Below, piece by piece: positions 28,549-39,754 of a stretch of 64,000 nucleotides of DNA. Location of the stretch: assembly GCA_949538735.1 (NCBI GenBank), contig CATGLK010000005.1, forward strand, positions 42,589-106,588. The letters run 5' to 3'. Source of the DNA: an uncultured Clostridia bacterium (GTDB taxonomy: Bacteria > Bacillota > Clostridia > TANB77 > CAG-508). Below the pieces are notes generated by a model. That model was not told where the DNA came from and searched no databases. It saw only the letters and a list, made by a program, of their open reading frames with translations. A program made the position numbers and the translations under genes. The stretch's first letter is position 1, and every line of letters begins with the position of its first letter.

Positions 28549-31500
28549 TATCCAAACTATTCCTACTCCTAAGATAGCTAATGCTCCTATTCCTATTGAT
28601 ATTGGTAGTATAAAGTTCATGTTGTCACCTGTGTTTGGTGTTATTGTAACTGTTTGTGCCATATCGTCGTCTGGTTCTGTTTCTACCTTATATCCTGTTC
28701 CTGGTACATAGTTTCCTGGTATTATTGTTTTACCTGGATTCTTAGGATTTTCTGGATCTTTGGTTGTTGGTATTCCTCCACCAGTCTTTGTTATTCTTGT
28801 AATTTCTGCTTCGTTGTCTAGTTCAACATCGTCATTATTTATTGTTGTTAATACTTTTGTTGATGTTAGTTCTACTATTTCTGACTTTTGTTTTCTTGCT
28901 ATTGGTTTACCACTTAGATAGTCTGTTTGTATTATTATTCTATTGTCCGTTTCTTTTGATTTAGATACTTCTTCTGTTACATCTGCTGCTATATCAGTTT
29001 TTTCCTTCTTGTCCCAAGCATATTTTCCATATGTTGGTTCATTTTGATTAACTGCCCATTCTTTGTCTAAGTAGTCTGTAATCTGTTCAACTGTCATTGT
29101 AATAGGTCTATTAGTAGCTCCACTTCCATTCAACTTAGCTGTTCCATATGTGTAGAATATCTCATTTGAATAGTCTACTTCACTTGTGTTTTCTACTGAA
29201 AGTCCATATGTTACTTGAAGTGTTGAACCTTGTAATATTTCATTATCCATTTCTATTTTTACGTTTCCGTTTGCATATCCTGGAGCTCCAACTATAGTTG
29301 GTCCAAGTGATGTAAGACTTGATGTTTCTTTTGGTATTACATTGTAATTTTCGTCTATGTCTGCATCTATTAGAACTTGTCCATTTGATAGTGTTACTTT
29401 AACATGGTTTATCTTTTTAAGTAATTCGTAATTTTGTCTTGGTCTTTCGATTATACCAAAGTCTAGATATTGTATTTTGTGTTCTCTATTTACACCATAT
29501 GTGTTTTCTCCTGTTTCTCCTTCACTTGGTCTTTCTTGTCCAGGATTTGGATTAGGATTATATACTTCTGTTGGATTGTATTCTACGTCTATTGCCATTT
29601 CTGGTGTTTCTGATACCATTTTCTCTATTGTGGTTCCTGTATTATGTTTTATTTCTTTTAATTCATTGTCAATTGCTTCTCTTATGCTATAATCGTCTGT
29701 TGCATCTGATGGACGTTCTGATATGTCTTGATACCATTTAGTTCCTTGGTGTTTTGAGTCGTCAAATATTGTTGCTTTGTAATTTTGAACTGTGTATTTG
29801 TCATCTCCCCAAGTATACCTTATTAAGTAGTCTCCTGCTGCAAAGTCGCTAATTGTGTATGAACCATTTGAATCTGTTGTTGTTGTATATTCATCTTTTA
29901 CTGTCCAGTCTCCATATGTTCCGTCTGCTTTTGCTTCTTTTCTAAGTAGTTCGACTTTAACATTTTGGATTCCTGGTTCTGTCGTTGTATCAAATATTCC
30001 GTTACCTTCTCTTATTCCATTGTTTAGTAAATCTTCACGTGGTATATCTTCAAACACATTTCCTGATACTTCTCTTTTTACATTATATTCTAATCTTAGT
30101 GATGGTGCTGCGTCTGTATCTGCTTCATATGTGTCTCTGTCTCCTGGTACTGCGTTTCCTGGATTTGAGTTTTGATCAATTCCTGCATATACTCCACCAT
30201 TTGCGTCAAATATTGAGTATGATGTTATTTCTGTTACATTATCTAGTGGTTCTTGTGTTGTTCCTTCTCCTCCAAGAATTTCGTATACTAGTTCCCTACT
30301 TAGTTTGAATTGTATATAAACGGTTTTAAATGTTTGTTTTTCAATTTTACCTAATACTGATGTGTCTATTGTCATTTTGTTGTATTCGTTTCTGTTAGCA
30401 TTATGGTTGTTTCCTAAATCATTGAATGGTATTTCGTTTGTTACAATCGCTTCGTTAGTTAATCCTGTACCTACTTTAATTTCTGCACCATAACTATTTT
30501 CTGCATATCTCTTATCGTAGAAGTCAACAATTTCATTTATTTGTGCAGATATGTTACTTGAATTATTTTTTATTCCTATTGCATATGTTAGGTATACTTG
30601 TAATTCTCTGTCTTTGTCATTACTTTCGAACATTACGTCTGCTTTGTAAATTGGTCTTGTATATTTCATACTTCCATATTTATTTGCAAATTTTACACCA
30701 ATATCATATCCGTCTCCACCACTTTCGTTCATATGTGAAAATCTCTTGTCATATTCATATATTTGTCCTTTTCCATTTACAAGTATTTTTACATTTTTTA
30801 AGTCTTTTTTAACTGATAAATCTGGTTGTTCTCTTTTGTATACACCTAAGTTGATGTTCTGTACTTCTGTTGTTCCTGCTTTTCTTATTTCATCTGGTGA
30901 TTTTACTTTATCTAGGTTTCCATTATATGCATTTACTGTTGTTGCTCTTATTATGTATTTATCTGCTACATAATTTATTGGTAGTGTTGCTCCGTCATAT
31001 CCATATGCTTTATTGCTATTTGTAATTTCGTAATTTAAGTCGCTTCTATGGTTTATAATTCCATCATATTTTAATGGTATGTTTCCTGCGTCTCCATTTG
31101 CGTTGTTGTTTGTTATTACTTTAAATTTGTTATTAAATGTTTGTCTAGCACTTCCTTCTGCTGCTTTACTTGTGTTCCAAGCATTTAAATCTTTTAATTC
31201 TACCCCTTCATAACTCATACCATTGTAAACAAATTCAATATGATATCTGTTTAATTTATCAATTTCTATTCTATCAAATTTGTATGTATGTTCGCCTTCT
31301 TTTAGTTCTGCATTTCCTACTACTGTATCCATTGTTTTTAATACTGTATCATTTTCTTTTAAGTTTACTGTTACATTTTTTAGTAGTCTATCTGTATCTT
31401 CGTTATTTGCTCTGTATATTCCATTTCTTCCTGTTTCTTTTCCATCGTCTGCTGGAGTATCGTCCCATACAAATCCTGATAAATCAACATATTTTTGTCT

Positions 31501-34500
31501 GTTTTTAATAGTTACTAAGTTTACACTGTTACTTGATGTATTACTTGTGTTAACAGAGCTTTGCCTTCCTACTTGTACTGCTGCTGTATTTCCATTTCCT
31601 GAACCTTTATTGCTTGTCCATGAAATGTAATTTGCGTCCACTTCATAATATTTATTATTTCCTACTGATGTTTCTGTTATTCTGTATGTGTCTACTAATA
31701 TGTTGTAAATCTCTATGTTTCCGTTGCTGTCTGTTATAAATGTTGTTGCTGCATTTGGATCTGTCGTTGTTCCTTGATCTGTTAACTGAATTTTTTGTCT
31801 TACTTCTTTTTGTACTGTTTTATTAGCTCCTGTTTTTGCTATGATGTATTCTCCTTTTGAGTTTGATATTTTGAAGCTAAATCCACCTAATGCTTTTCCA
31901 TTATCTGTGTCTTGTTTGTGTATTTTTAGGTTTCCTGTTTGTTTTGTGTTTTTTATTGTTACTGTTACTAGTTGCCCTGATTTTATTGTTGCGTTTGATG
32001 TTACTGTTGCAGTATATCCATAGTGTGGGTTTGATGTTTCTTTTATTGTGTATGTTCCTGGTGTTAAGTTTTCTATTATTATTCTTCCATTTGTATCTGT
32101 TTTGCGTGTTTGATTATATCCATTTGGTCCTGTTATTTGGAATTCTACGTTTGGTAGTTTTACTCCTGAGTTGTCTGCGTCTACTTTTTCGATTTCTAAC
32201 ATTCCGTTAAATTGTGTCCATTCAACTTTTTGATCTTCTTCAATAGGAACCTCACGTTTTTCAGTTTTTCCACGATTTTCTACTTGATTTGCACTTACAA
32301 GTTGGCAATCCAGATTTTGAAGTCGATATAATCCTTTTCCCCATATTGTAGCTTGATATACATCAATTCTAGTTCCAATTCCTTGAAGTTCTATCTTTGA
32401 TATCCCATTAGCCCATATACTCTTTGGGCCTGTTATATAAAACTCTTTATTATTTCCATTATCATTACCGTCTTGTAGGTCTAGTCCATTTCCATTGGCA
32501 TCACAAGTAGACCAATAATCAATCGATTTTCCATTTGCATCTTTTATATATACAAGAAATCTGTTTACATTAGCTGAAGAATATCTAAATGGTCCATATA
32601 TTAAATTTCCGCCATTTATTCGCATTCCTATTCGATCATTTTTATTGTTAGATACTGTTACTCTATTCTTTGACTCTATTTTTTCTTCTGCTGAATTCCA
32701 TTCACTAGCACCAACATATACAGCGCTTCCTTCCATTGATAAGGCCAAAGGCTCTTCGCACCAACCGCCTTCTCCTCCTGGTCCGCCATCCCAATTTCTA
32801 TTTCCTTCTATTATTACACCATTTTCATAGCTAAAATATGTACTAGAAGGGTATGCATATACTTGAGTTTGTACAAACATCATTAATGCTATAAGTACAA
32901 ATAAGCTTATTCCTTTGATTCTTTTTATATTAATTTTTCCCTTTTTGTATAAAACTATTGCAACTATCGCAAGAATTGCTACTGCTAAGATTGCTATTGT
33001 TATATACACATATGCTCCTGTACTAACAGCTATAATCAATTCTGCACTTGAAGAATTGTTTCCTGAATTAGTTTCTGATATTCCTGATATACTCATTGCT
33101 GTTTTTATTTCTGCTTCATTTATAAAATTTCCTACAGTTTCTGATGTCATTTGTTTAGTAGCACTAATATTTAATGTTGAACTTTCTCCAGGTTCTATTC
33201 TCAAATTAGATTTGCTTGTATTTGCATATTCCCCTTTTGCATCTCTAGGCCAGCTTTTATTTGATTCACCCGTAATTGCAAATCCACTAGGTAATTTATC
33301 GACTACTCTAGTTATTGTACCTGCTACTTGCCCCACGTTTGTTACTACTATTTTATAATCTACTGTGACCGTTGCTCCGTTTAATTCTTTTGCTTTTATT
33401 TCTGTTTTCACAAGTTTTTCGTTATTGTAATTATATTGTTTTGTACCACTTGCAGTCCTTACTGTAACTTTAGATATATATTTATCTATTTTAAAATCAC
33501 AAGTTCCATTTTTGATTTGTGTATCATTTCCAGATGGTGTTTCTGGATTGCTTGGATTTGTTGGATTTACTGGGTCAACTGGATTCGTTGGATCGATTGG
33601 GTCAACTGGATCAACTGGATCGACTGGGTCAACTGGGTCGACTGGATCAACTGGATCAACTGGGTCAACTGGATTTTCTGGATCAACATAGTCATATGGA
33701 AGTATTGTATGTGAAACTTTTTCACTTACTTTATCTGATATTTCTTCTCCCATTGCAATTGCACTATTTTCTACTAGTGTTTCTTCATATACCATTCCTG
33801 CTTGTGCTTTTATTGTTATGTTTGAAGTTTCATTCCTTGGTATATTAATTAATAAATCTACATTAGCAAGTTTATTACCATCTTCATCTGTTCCAATACT
33901 TGAAATATCTTCAGTAACTTCTGTTTTTTTCAAGTCCGATAAGCTAGTTACTCCATCTTCTTCTTTTTCAACTATTTTCCATGTTTCATATGTTACACTG
34001 ACTGGCTTAATTTCTTCTGGTAAATAATCTAAAAGTTTTACTTGCAAAAAGTCAAAACTATCTGTATCACCTACGTTTTTAATCCTATTGTTTTCAATTT
34101 TAAGATTATATTCAATTTCTTCATCATATTTGACTTTTCCATTTGCATTTGGTGATGTCATTGATATGTCTATATTTTCTAAATATCTCTCAATTCTATT
34201 CTCATTTGAAACATATTTTCCATCTACTGTCTCTACATATGCTTTTAATATCGCTTCCTTACCTTCGTTCTCATCCGCTAAAATATTTGACATATGGTAT
34301 ACTAAAAAACTATATGAACAATTAGTTTTTAATTTTAGTGTGGCAACATTATCTTCAAAAAAGTCTACATCTACTGTATTTTCTGTGTCCGGCATTAGCT
34401 CTGGATTATTATAAACAATAACAGCCTGATGTTCACCTTCTTCAACTTCATTAATGTTATCAAGTGCAAATCGGTCGAACTCTTTTATTTCAGGTAAAAT

Positions 34501-35244
34501 CTCACTTATAGAAACTATTTTCGCTGATTTTGGGAAATGAATTTTTACATCTACCTCTTCTTGTCCTTGTTTCTTTGATGCTATATTTAATCCATATGTT
34601 GTACCGCCATAGTCTTCAAATGCTCCCAAAAAGAAGTTAATTTCTGCTGGTTCTATTGTATTTGTCATCTCGAATTTTTGTATTAATTCTTCACCTTTAT
34701 ATGAATTGATTTCTGTAGTAATTTGTTTTGAATTTTCTCCTTCTTCTAAATCTTTTACTTTTACTTCATAATAAAGGTCTTTTGTTTCTCCTGCTTTTAT
34801 ACTCTCTATTTCAATTATTTTTTCTGTAAGGTCTTCTGAAAACATGTATTCATATGGCTGTGTAATTTTACTAAAATCTGCTTGTAGTTCCCCATATTTC
34901 ACACCTTCTGGTATTGTAGCAACTAATACAACATTATCAATATCTTCTTCTGTTGTATTCTTTACCCTAATATTATACTTAAGATATTCTCCTTCATGCA
35001 CAACATCATCATTATAAACTACAGCTCCACCACGTGTAACCACAACTTCAGTTGTTAGGTCAGCTTGTTCTTCTGTAGTTTCTGTTGTTGCCATTCTATC
35101 TTCTTTTGCCACTATAACATCATTTTTGCTTAAAGCAATACTTAATGATATGTTAGTCATAGTTATTAGGCATGTCACTATCGTCAATATCAAAAGTGCG
35201 TTGATTAATAGTTTAGACTTTCCACTTACATTTCCGCTTCTCAT
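28510..35244 (-). CDS. Module-2 B-A fusion surface protein
   Basis: 2,244 residues in one uninterrupted frame, ATG after GGAGGGG. The B-like half has a signal peptide (~1-36), DUF11-like domains, a DPV-repeat linker (~510-565), a final DUF11-like domain, a membrane segment (~741-765) and YKKGK. It runs straight into a second hydrophobic, signal-like stretch (~772-793, ending TQVYA) and then the A-like half: an N-domain without the thioester motif, two Cna-B domains, SdrD-B domains, TPNTG (2202-2206) and membrane tail. In modules 1, 3 and 5 the same halves are separate genes, so the stop and ribosome site between them was lost here. Cleavage after VYA would split the polypeptide into a membrane-bound B and a wall-bound A part. 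This is inference. Confidence 0.85.
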   Translation of the reverse strand: MRSGNVSGKSKLLINALLILTIVTCLITMTNISLSIALSKNDVIVAKEDRMATTETTEEQADLTTEVVVTRGGAVVYNDDVVHEGEYLKYNIRVKNTTEEDIDNVVLVATIPEGVKYGELQADFSKITQPYEYMFSEDLTEKIIEIESIKAGETKDLYYEVKVKDLEEGENSKQITTEINSYKGEELIQKFEMTNTIEPAEINFFLGAFEDYGGTTYGLNIASKKQGQEEVDVKIHFPKSAKIVSISEILPEIKEFDRFALDNINEVEEGEHQAVIVYNNPELMPDTENTVDVDFFEDNVATLKLKTNCSYSFLVYHMSNILADENEGKEAILKAYVETVDGKYVSNENRIERYLENIDISMTSPNANGKVKYDEEIEYNLKIENNRIKNVGDTDSFDFLQVKLLDYLPEEIKPVSVTYETWKIVEKEEDGVTSLSDLKKTEVTEDISSIGTDEDGNKLANVDLLINIPRNETSNITIKAQAGMVYEETLVENSAIAMGEEISDKVSEKVSHTILPYDYVDPENPVDPVDPVDPVDPVDPVDPVDPVDPIDPTNPVDPVNPTNPSNPETPSGNDTQIKNGTCDFKIDKYISKVTVRTASGTKQYNYNNEKLVKTEIKAKELNGATVTVDYKIVVTNVGQVAGTITRVVDKLPSGFAITGESNKSWPRDAKGEYANTSKSNLRIEPGESSTLNISATKQMTSETVGNFINEAEIKTAMSISGISETNSGNNSSSAELIIAVSTGAYVYITIAILAVAILAIVAIVLYKKGKINIKRIKGISLFVLIALMMFVQTQVYAYPSSTYFSYENGVIIEGNRNWDGGPGGEGGWCEEPLALSMEGSAVYVGASEWNSAEEKIESKNRVTVSNNKNDRIGMRINGGNLIYGPFRYSSANVNRFLVYIKDANGKSIDYWSTCDANGNGLDLQDGNDNGNNKEFYITGPKSIWANGISKIELQGIGTRIDVYQATIWGKGLYRLQNLDCQLVSANQVENRGKTEKREVPIEEDQKVEWTQFNGMLEIEKVDADNSGVKLPNVEFQITGPNGYNQTRKTDTNGRIIIENLTPGTYTIKETSNPHYGYTATVTSNATIKSGQLVTVTIKNTKQTGNLKIHKQDTDNGKALGGFSFKISNSKGEYIIAKTGANKTVQKEVRQKIQLTDQGTTTDPNAATTFITDSNGNIEIYNILVDTYRITETSVGNNKYYEVDANYISWTSNKGSGNGNTAAVQVGRQSSVNTSNTSSNSVNLVTIKNRQKYVDLSGFVWDDTPADDGKETGRNGIYRANNEDTDRLLKNVTVNLKENDTVLKTMDTVVGNAELKEGEHTYKFDRIEIDKLNRYHIEFVYNGMSYEGVELKDLNAWNTSKAAEGSARQTFNNKFKVITNNNANGDAGNIPLKYDGIINHRSDLNYEITNSNKAYGYDGATLPINYVADKYIIRATTVNAYNGNLDKVKSPDEIRKAGTTEVQNINLGVYKREQPDLSVKKDLKNVKILVNGKGQIYEYDKRFSHMNESGGDGYDIGVKFANKYGSMKYTRPIYKADVMFESNDKDRELQVYLTYAIGIKNNSSNISAQINEIVDFYDKRYAENSYGAEIKVGTGLTNEAIVTNEIPFNDLGNNHNANRNEYNKMTIDTSVLGKIEKQTFKTVYIQFKLSRELVYEILGGEGTTQEPLDNVTEITSYSIFDANGGVYAGIDQNSNPGNAVPGDRDTYEADTDAAPSLRLEYNVKREVSGNVFEDIPREDLLNNGIREGNGIFDTTTEPGIQNVKVELLRKEAKADGTYGDWTVKDEYTTTTDSNGSYTISDFAAGDYLIRYTWGDDKYTVQNYKATIFDDSKHQGTKWYQDISERPSDATDDYSIREAIDNELKEIKHNTGTTIEKMVSETPEMAIDVEYNPTEVYNPNPNPGQERPSEGETGENTYGVNREHKIQYLDFGIIERPRQNYELLKKINHVKVTLSNGQVLIDADIDENYNVIPKETSSLTSLGPTIVGAPGYANGNVKIEMDNEILQGSTLQVTYGLSVENTSEVDYSNEIFYTYGTAKLNGSGATNRPITMTVEQITDYLDKEWAVNQNEPTYGKYAWDKKEKTDIAADVTEEVSKSKETDNRIIIQTDYLSGKPIARKQKSEIVELTSTKVLTTINNDDVELDNEAEITRITKTGGGIPTTKDPENPKNPGKTIIPGNYVPGTGYKVETEPDDDMAQTVTITPNTGDNMNFILPISIGIGALAILGVGIVWIKKLFGTDQKSSN
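30296..30801. repeat. Tract identical to 3920-4425
   Basis: Partner copy of the conversion tract in the module-5 type-A gene. The two copies lie about 26.4 kb apart in the same orientation. Confidence 0.88.
33545..33690. repeat. In-frame 9-bp tandem repeats encoding DPV linker
   Basis: Units of the form GATCCAGTT (with synonymous changes) encode a run of DPV/DPI/NPV repeats in the module-2 fusion. The position corresponds to the linker at 16790-16936 in module 4 but the repeat sequence differs, so the linkers expanded independently. Confidence 0.85.
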
Positions 35245-35281
35245 ATGTTCCCCTCCAAAATATCATTATTATCTAATATTA

Positions 35282-35309
35282 ATAATACAGGATTTTTTAT
35301 TTTTTACAA
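35282..35309 (-). promoter_or_regulatory. Promoter of module 2
   Basis: Minus strand: TTGTAA (35309-35304), 16-bp spacer, TATTAT (35287-35282), preceded by TG. It is slightly diverged from the TTGAAA-16-TATCAT of modules 3, 4 and 5. Confidence 0.65.
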
Positions 35310-35604
35310 TAGTAGTTTTTTCCTGTTCTGTTAACTTCCTCCTCAAATTGCTTAGGGAAGGTAGTTTGACATTTGCTGTTCCACTTATTTTTACATTTTC
35401 ATTACATTTTTGTATGTCTTTTGACAATTTTTTTAAAGAAATCTCTAAACTAGTTATTTACGTAAGGTTTTATCTTCAGTTGCAGACATTTTGCATACAG
35501 TTCATTTTTTATATTAATGACAAGTTTTTCAAAACTTTTTTGGCCTGCCCCAAAAAGTCCAAAAAATCCAACTCCTATTTCAAGAGTTGGATTTTTTTAT
35601 TTAG
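35310..35604. other. Inter-module gap between modules 1 and 2
   Basis: No gene is seen. It is AT-rich, with one GGGGCAGGCC variant of the dispersed repeat (about 35531-35556) and a strong hairpin before the module-1 stop codon. The GAACGAGATAA terminator and the GCCACTGGGGACGG palindrome of the other gaps are missing. Confidence 0.65.
35561..35598 (-). terminator. Terminator after module 1
   Basis: Stem ATCCAACTC/GAGTTGGAT with T-runs on both strands. It lies directly after the type-A stop codon at 35605. Confidence 0.82.
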
Positions 35605-38600
35605 CTATTTAGTTTTATTTTTGTCTAAAACTTCTCTTTTTATAAAGACTATTCCTGTTCCTAGAACTATTAGAGCTATAACTCCAATTAGTACTGGCAT
35701 TAAGAATGATAAGTTATCACCTGTATTTGGAGCTACTACAAATGTTTCTGCCATATCATCATCTGCTTCTACTTTGTAGCCTGAGCCTGGTACATAGTTT
35801 CCTGGTGTTGAGTTTTGTAATGTTCTTCCACCTGTTTTCTTTAATTCTATAACTTCTGTTTCATTGTTTAATTCTATGTCGCTGTTATTTATTGTTGTTA
35901 ATACTTTTGTTGCTTTTAGTTTTAGTGGAGTAGTTAAACTTTGTTTTGGTTCTAGTGTTATTCTGTCTTCTTCTATTTTGTTTGTATATAATATTATTCT
36001 GTCTTTTATTTTTGTGTCTTGGCTTTCATATACTGAGCTTGCAACTTCACCTTTTATGTCGTTTATTTCTTTATTTTGCCATTTATTTTCTTGGTTTATT
36101 GTTTCGCCTTGAACATATGCCCAGCCTTTGTCTAAATAGTCTATTACTTTTGTTGGCATTATTACTACTGGTCTTCTATTTGGTATTGTTCCATATTTGT
36201 AGAAGCCTTCGTCTACGTAGTCTAGTTCACTTGTATTTGTAACATTTATTTCGTATGTAATTTCTACTGTTGCACCTTGTGTTATTTCATTGTCTAGTTC
36301 TAGTTTTGCCATTCCGCTTTCATATCCTGCGTTTGAACCTTTTACTGGTCCTAGATATACAAGTTTGTTTTGTTGTCCTGTTATTTTCCCATCTTTTATT
36401 GTTGCGTCTTCTATTACTTGACCATTTTGTAGTGTTACTTTTAGGTTTCTAATTTCTTTATCTAATTCGAAGCTTTGTACGGGTCTTTCTATTATTCCAA
36501 AGTCTACGTCTTTAATTAGATATTGATATTGGTCTCCTGCTGATGCTGTGTATGCTGAGTCATATTCTACGCCAACTCCAAAGTTTGGTGTGTTTGATTT
36601 CATTTTGTCTATTGTTGTTTTTGTGTCATGTCTTAGTGTTTTTATTTCTTCATCTATTGCTAGTCTTGTGTTGTAGTCATCTGTTGCATCAGATAATCTC
36701 TTGTCTACGTTTTTATACCATTTATCTCCTTGGTGACTTGCTTGATCAAATATTGTTGATTTGTAGTCTTGTACAGTGTATGTTTCGTCTCCCCAAGTGT
36801 ATGTTATTACATAGTTTCCTGGTATAAATCCTTCGAATTCAAAGTCTCCGTTTTCGTTTGTTGTTGTTTTTACTGGTTGTATTTGTGCGTTTTCGTCTAT
36901 TGTTGCAAGTTCTACTTCTACATTTGGTATTCCTGCTTCGTTTTCGTCTAATTCACCATTACCTTGTCTTATATTTTCTTTTTCTAGTTTTTCTTTTAAT
37001 GCTTCGTCTTCAAATACTTTTCCTGTTAATTTTCTTGCATGATCTGCTACTTCTAGTTGTAGTGCTGGTGCGTGGTCTGTATCGTCTTCAAATGTGTTTG
37101 TATCTGTTGGGTTACAACTTCCTGGGTTTGAGTTTTGGTCTATTCCAGCATATACTCCGTTTTCGTCGAATATTGAGTATGATGTTATTTCTGTTACATT
37201 GTCTAATGTTTCTCCTGAACCTAGTATTTGTTCTACCGCTTCTCTACTGAACTTGAATTGTACATATACGTCTTTAGCACTTTGTCTTTCTATTTCTCCA
37301 AGACCATCTGTATTTATAACCATTTTCTTGTATTCATCATTGTAGTTTCCTTGTTGTGTTGCATTTAATTGTCCTGTTATATTTCCTGATTGGTCTATTC
37401 CTGTTCCTACTACGATGTGGTCTTCTTCGTATCTGTTGTCATAGTATTCTGCAATTTCATTTACTTTTGCAAGTAGGTTGCTTGAGTTATTTTTTATTCC
37501 TATTCTGTATGTTATATATACTTTTAATTCTCTGCTTTGGTCTAGTTCGTTTCTGTATTCATAGTCTGCTTTGTATATTGCTCTTGTGTATTTCATTTGT
37601 CCATATCTATTTCCAAATTTTACACCTACATTAAAGCCGTCTCCATATTCACCTTGGTTTAAAAATCTTTGCTCATATTCGTAAATATGGTTATATCCGT
37701 TTATACTAAGTTTTACGTTTTTGATATCTTTTTTAATTGATAAGTCTGGTTGTTCTCTTCTATATAGTCCTAAGTTGATGTTTGTTAGTTCTTCTGTTGC
37801 ATTTTTTCTTATTTCTTCTGATGTTTGAATTTTGTTTAAATATCCATTATATACATTTTTTGTGTTTGCATCTATTAGATATTTTTCAGCTGTGTTATTT
37901 ATTGGTGCTGTTGCTTCTGGATATCCATATGTTGGGTTTCCTTCAAAGTTTAATACACTATTAAGAACTGTTCCATTTTCTTGGCTTGGTACTCTGTCAT
38001 ATTTTATGTCTAATTCTCCAGCTGTTCCATTTGCCTTATTATTTGTTATTACTTGGAATTTGTTATTAAATTTAGCTCTCATATCTCCTTCTGACGCTTT
38101 ACTTGTGTTTGGCGCTTTTAGGTCTCCTATGTCTACATTTTGATAACTCATTCCGTTGTAGATAAATTCTATGTAATATTTGTCTAAGTTGTCTATTAAT
38201 ACATCTGCAAATTCGTATTTTCCATTTTCATCTGTTGTTTTTGTGCTTATTATATTTCCGTTTACATCTTTTAAGTTTACTGTTACATTTGCTACTAGTC
38301 TGTCATTTCCGTCTGCTGTTTCTTCTCCTGGTGTGTTGTATTTGTGGTTTCTTATTGCTTTTTTACCATCTATCATATCTTCCCATACAAATCCAGAAAG
38401 TTTTATGAATTTTCTTTCATTTGGTGCATTTATATTTGATGTAACATTTGGTAATACTGGTTTTTGTTTTGTTGTTGTAAATCCTTCTGTATATATTTCA
38501 TATCCATAGTGTGGATTTTTTGTTTCATATGCTTTGTATTCTCCTATTAGTAGGTTGTCTAGTGTTATTTCTCCATTTGCATTTGTTGCAAATTCTGTTG

Positions 38601-39735
38601 CATTTTCTTTGTTTTCTACATATGATATTTTTCCGTTAGCTTCTTGTTTTATATATTTACCTGTAACTGTGTTTTGGATTATAAATCCAACTCCGTCTAA
38701 TCTTACTTGTGTATCTTTGTCATATTTTATTACAACTAAATTTCCTTTTAAATTGTATGTAACATTTAGTTCTACTGGCTCTTTTCTTTGTGATGGTTTT
38801 GCACTCATAAGTGTTTGGAATGCATTTGAGTATATGTTTTTCCAAATCCATAAGTCTGCACCATATACGTTTACACTTTGTTCTCCTTTTAGGTTTAATG
38901 TTCCTGTTTCAAAATCTTCTAATGGTACTGATACATAGAAATCTTGTTGTGATTTTATTTGACTTGCACTTACTTCTTTACGTGTTGTTCCTTCATATAC
39001 GCTATATACCGCTTCTTTTATTTCTCTTGTTCCGTTAGATACTGTCAGTTTATCTAGTTTTTCAAAATCCCATTTATATGGTCCTGTTACTACATATTTT
39101 GCATTGTTTCTTGTTTCTGCTGTAACTCTTATATTATTTTTGTTTGTTAAGTCTTTTAAGTCTGATTTTTTGTAGTTTGCTTTTGCTTCTTCCATTGTGA
39201 ATATTTGGCTATCATATGCTGTTAGTCCATATCCACCACCATTATGAATGTAACAGTTACTTGACCAGTTTCTGTATGCTGGGTTGAATTTTCCTAACCA
39301 ATCTTGTGCTTTTCTCCACATTGTTTTTTGTGTTTTTTGCATATTTTTTGCTACTATTGAATCTAAGCTATATGTGTTTGATATGTTTGTTGCATTGTTT
39401 ATTGCATATGCCATTAATATGTTATCATCACTTGTTACTGTTCTTATTGGTTGCATATTTTTATTATATTCTGTTGCTTTGTCGCCTTCTATGCTTATTT
39501 TAGTCATTATTTTGTAGACTTGACCACCTGTGTAGTCTGTATCCATTTGTAGACAGTATATATAGTTGTCTGTGTAGTGTTTGTAATAATCTATTACTAT
39601 TGGCGAACCGCTTCTGTAATATGAATCCCAGTCTACGCCTTGTGACCAATTACCTGCTAGTGAAGTTGTGTTCATACCTATTATTGCAATTATTGCTATT
39701 ATACAAATTGCTAATATACTTCTAATTTTCTTCAT
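35605..39735 (-). CDS. Type-A cell-wall-sorted surface protein with thioester-like domain, module 1
   Basis: 1,376 residues, ATG after AAGGAGG. Signal peptide ~1-28 (SLAG). The N-domain has Cys61 in YIYCLQMD and Gln136 in KTQKTMW, close to the canonical Cys and TQxA(x)W motifs of thioester adhesin domains. Then come a Cna-B-like domain (~340-430, KYDKDTQVRLDG), SdrD-B domains (~450-560, WEDMIDGKKA, and ~905-1000, FEDEALKEK), the conserved FNNKFQVITNNKANG block, APNTG (1335-1339) and a membrane tail. Its tail (REVLDKNKTK) differs from the repeat-encoded KLFGTGQKSS tails of modules 2, 3 and 5. It is paired with the type-B gene 19 bp upstream. Probably a wall-anchored adhesin or structural fibre. 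Confidence 0.85.
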   Translation of the reverse strand: MKKIRSILAICIIAIIAIIGMNTTSLAGNWSQGVDWDSYYRSGSPIVIDYYKHYTDNYIYCLQMDTDYTGGQVYKIMTKISIEGDKATEYNKNMQPIRTVTSDDNILMAYAINNATNISNTYSLDSIVAKNMQKTQKTMWRKAQDWLGKFNPAYRNWSSNCYIHNGGGYGLTAYDSQIFTMEEAKANYKKSDLKDLTNKNNIRVTAETRNNAKYVVTGPYKWDFEKLDKLTVSNGTREIKEAVYSVYEGTTRKEVSASQIKSQQDFYVSVPLEDFETGTLNLKGEQSVNVYGADLWIWKNIYSNAFQTLMSAKPSQRKEPVELNVTYNLKGNLVVIKYDKDTQVRLDGVGFIIQNTVTGKYIKQEANGKISYVENKENATEFATNANGEITLDNLLIGEYKAYETKNPHYGYEIYTEGFTTTKQKPVLPNVTSNINAPNERKFIKLSGFVWEDMIDGKKAIRNHKYNTPGEETADGNDRLVANVTVNLKDVNGNIISTKTTDENGKYEFADVLIDNLDKYYIEFIYNGMSYQNVDIGDLKAPNTSKASEGDMRAKFNNKFQVITNNKANGTAGELDIKYDRVPSQENGTVLNSVLNFEGNPTYGYPEATAPINNTAEKYLIDANTKNVYNGYLNKIQTSEEIRKNATEELTNINLGLYRREQPDLSIKKDIKNVKLSINGYNHIYEYEQRFLNQGEYGDGFNVGVKFGNRYGQMKYTRAIYKADYEYRNELDQSRELKVYITYRIGIKNNSSNLLAKVNEIAEYYDNRYEEDHIVVGTGIDQSGNITGQLNATQQGNYNDEYKKMVINTDGLGEIERQSAKDVYVQFKFSREAVEQILGSGETLDNVTEITSYSIFDENGVYAGIDQNSNPGSCNPTDTNTFEDDTDHAPALQLEVADHARKLTGKVFEDEALKEKLEKENIRQGNGELDENEAGIPNVEVELATIDENAQIQPVKTTTNENGDFEFEGFIPGNYVITYTWGDETYTVQDYKSTIFDQASHQGDKWYKNVDKRLSDATDDYNTRLAIDEEIKTLRHDTKTTIDKMKSNTPNFGVGVEYDSAYTASAGDQYQYLIKDVDFGIIERPVQSFELDKEIRNLKVTLQNGQVIEDATIKDGKITGQQNKLVYLGPVKGSNAGYESGMAKLELDNEITQGATVEITYEINVTNTSELDYVDEGFYKYGTIPNRRPVVIMPTKVIDYLDKGWAYVQGETINQENKWQNKEINDIKGEVASSVYESQDTKIKDRIILYTNKIEEDRITLEPKQSLTTPLKLKATKVLTTINNSDIELNNETEVIELKKTGGRTLQNSTPGNYVPGSGYKVEADDDMAETFVVAPNTGDNLSFLMPVLIGVIALIVLGTGIVFIKREVLDKNKTK

Positions 39736-39754
39736 CCTCTTTTCCTCCTTTCGC

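Noticed and set aside
33545..33690. CRISPR-like spaced repeats
   Set aside because: The units are contiguous 9-bp in-frame repeats without spacers, encoding a Pro/Asp linker.
35310..35604. A small gene or RNA in the module 1-2 gap
   Set aside because: No open frame with a ribosome site and no structured element beyond the terminator hairpin.
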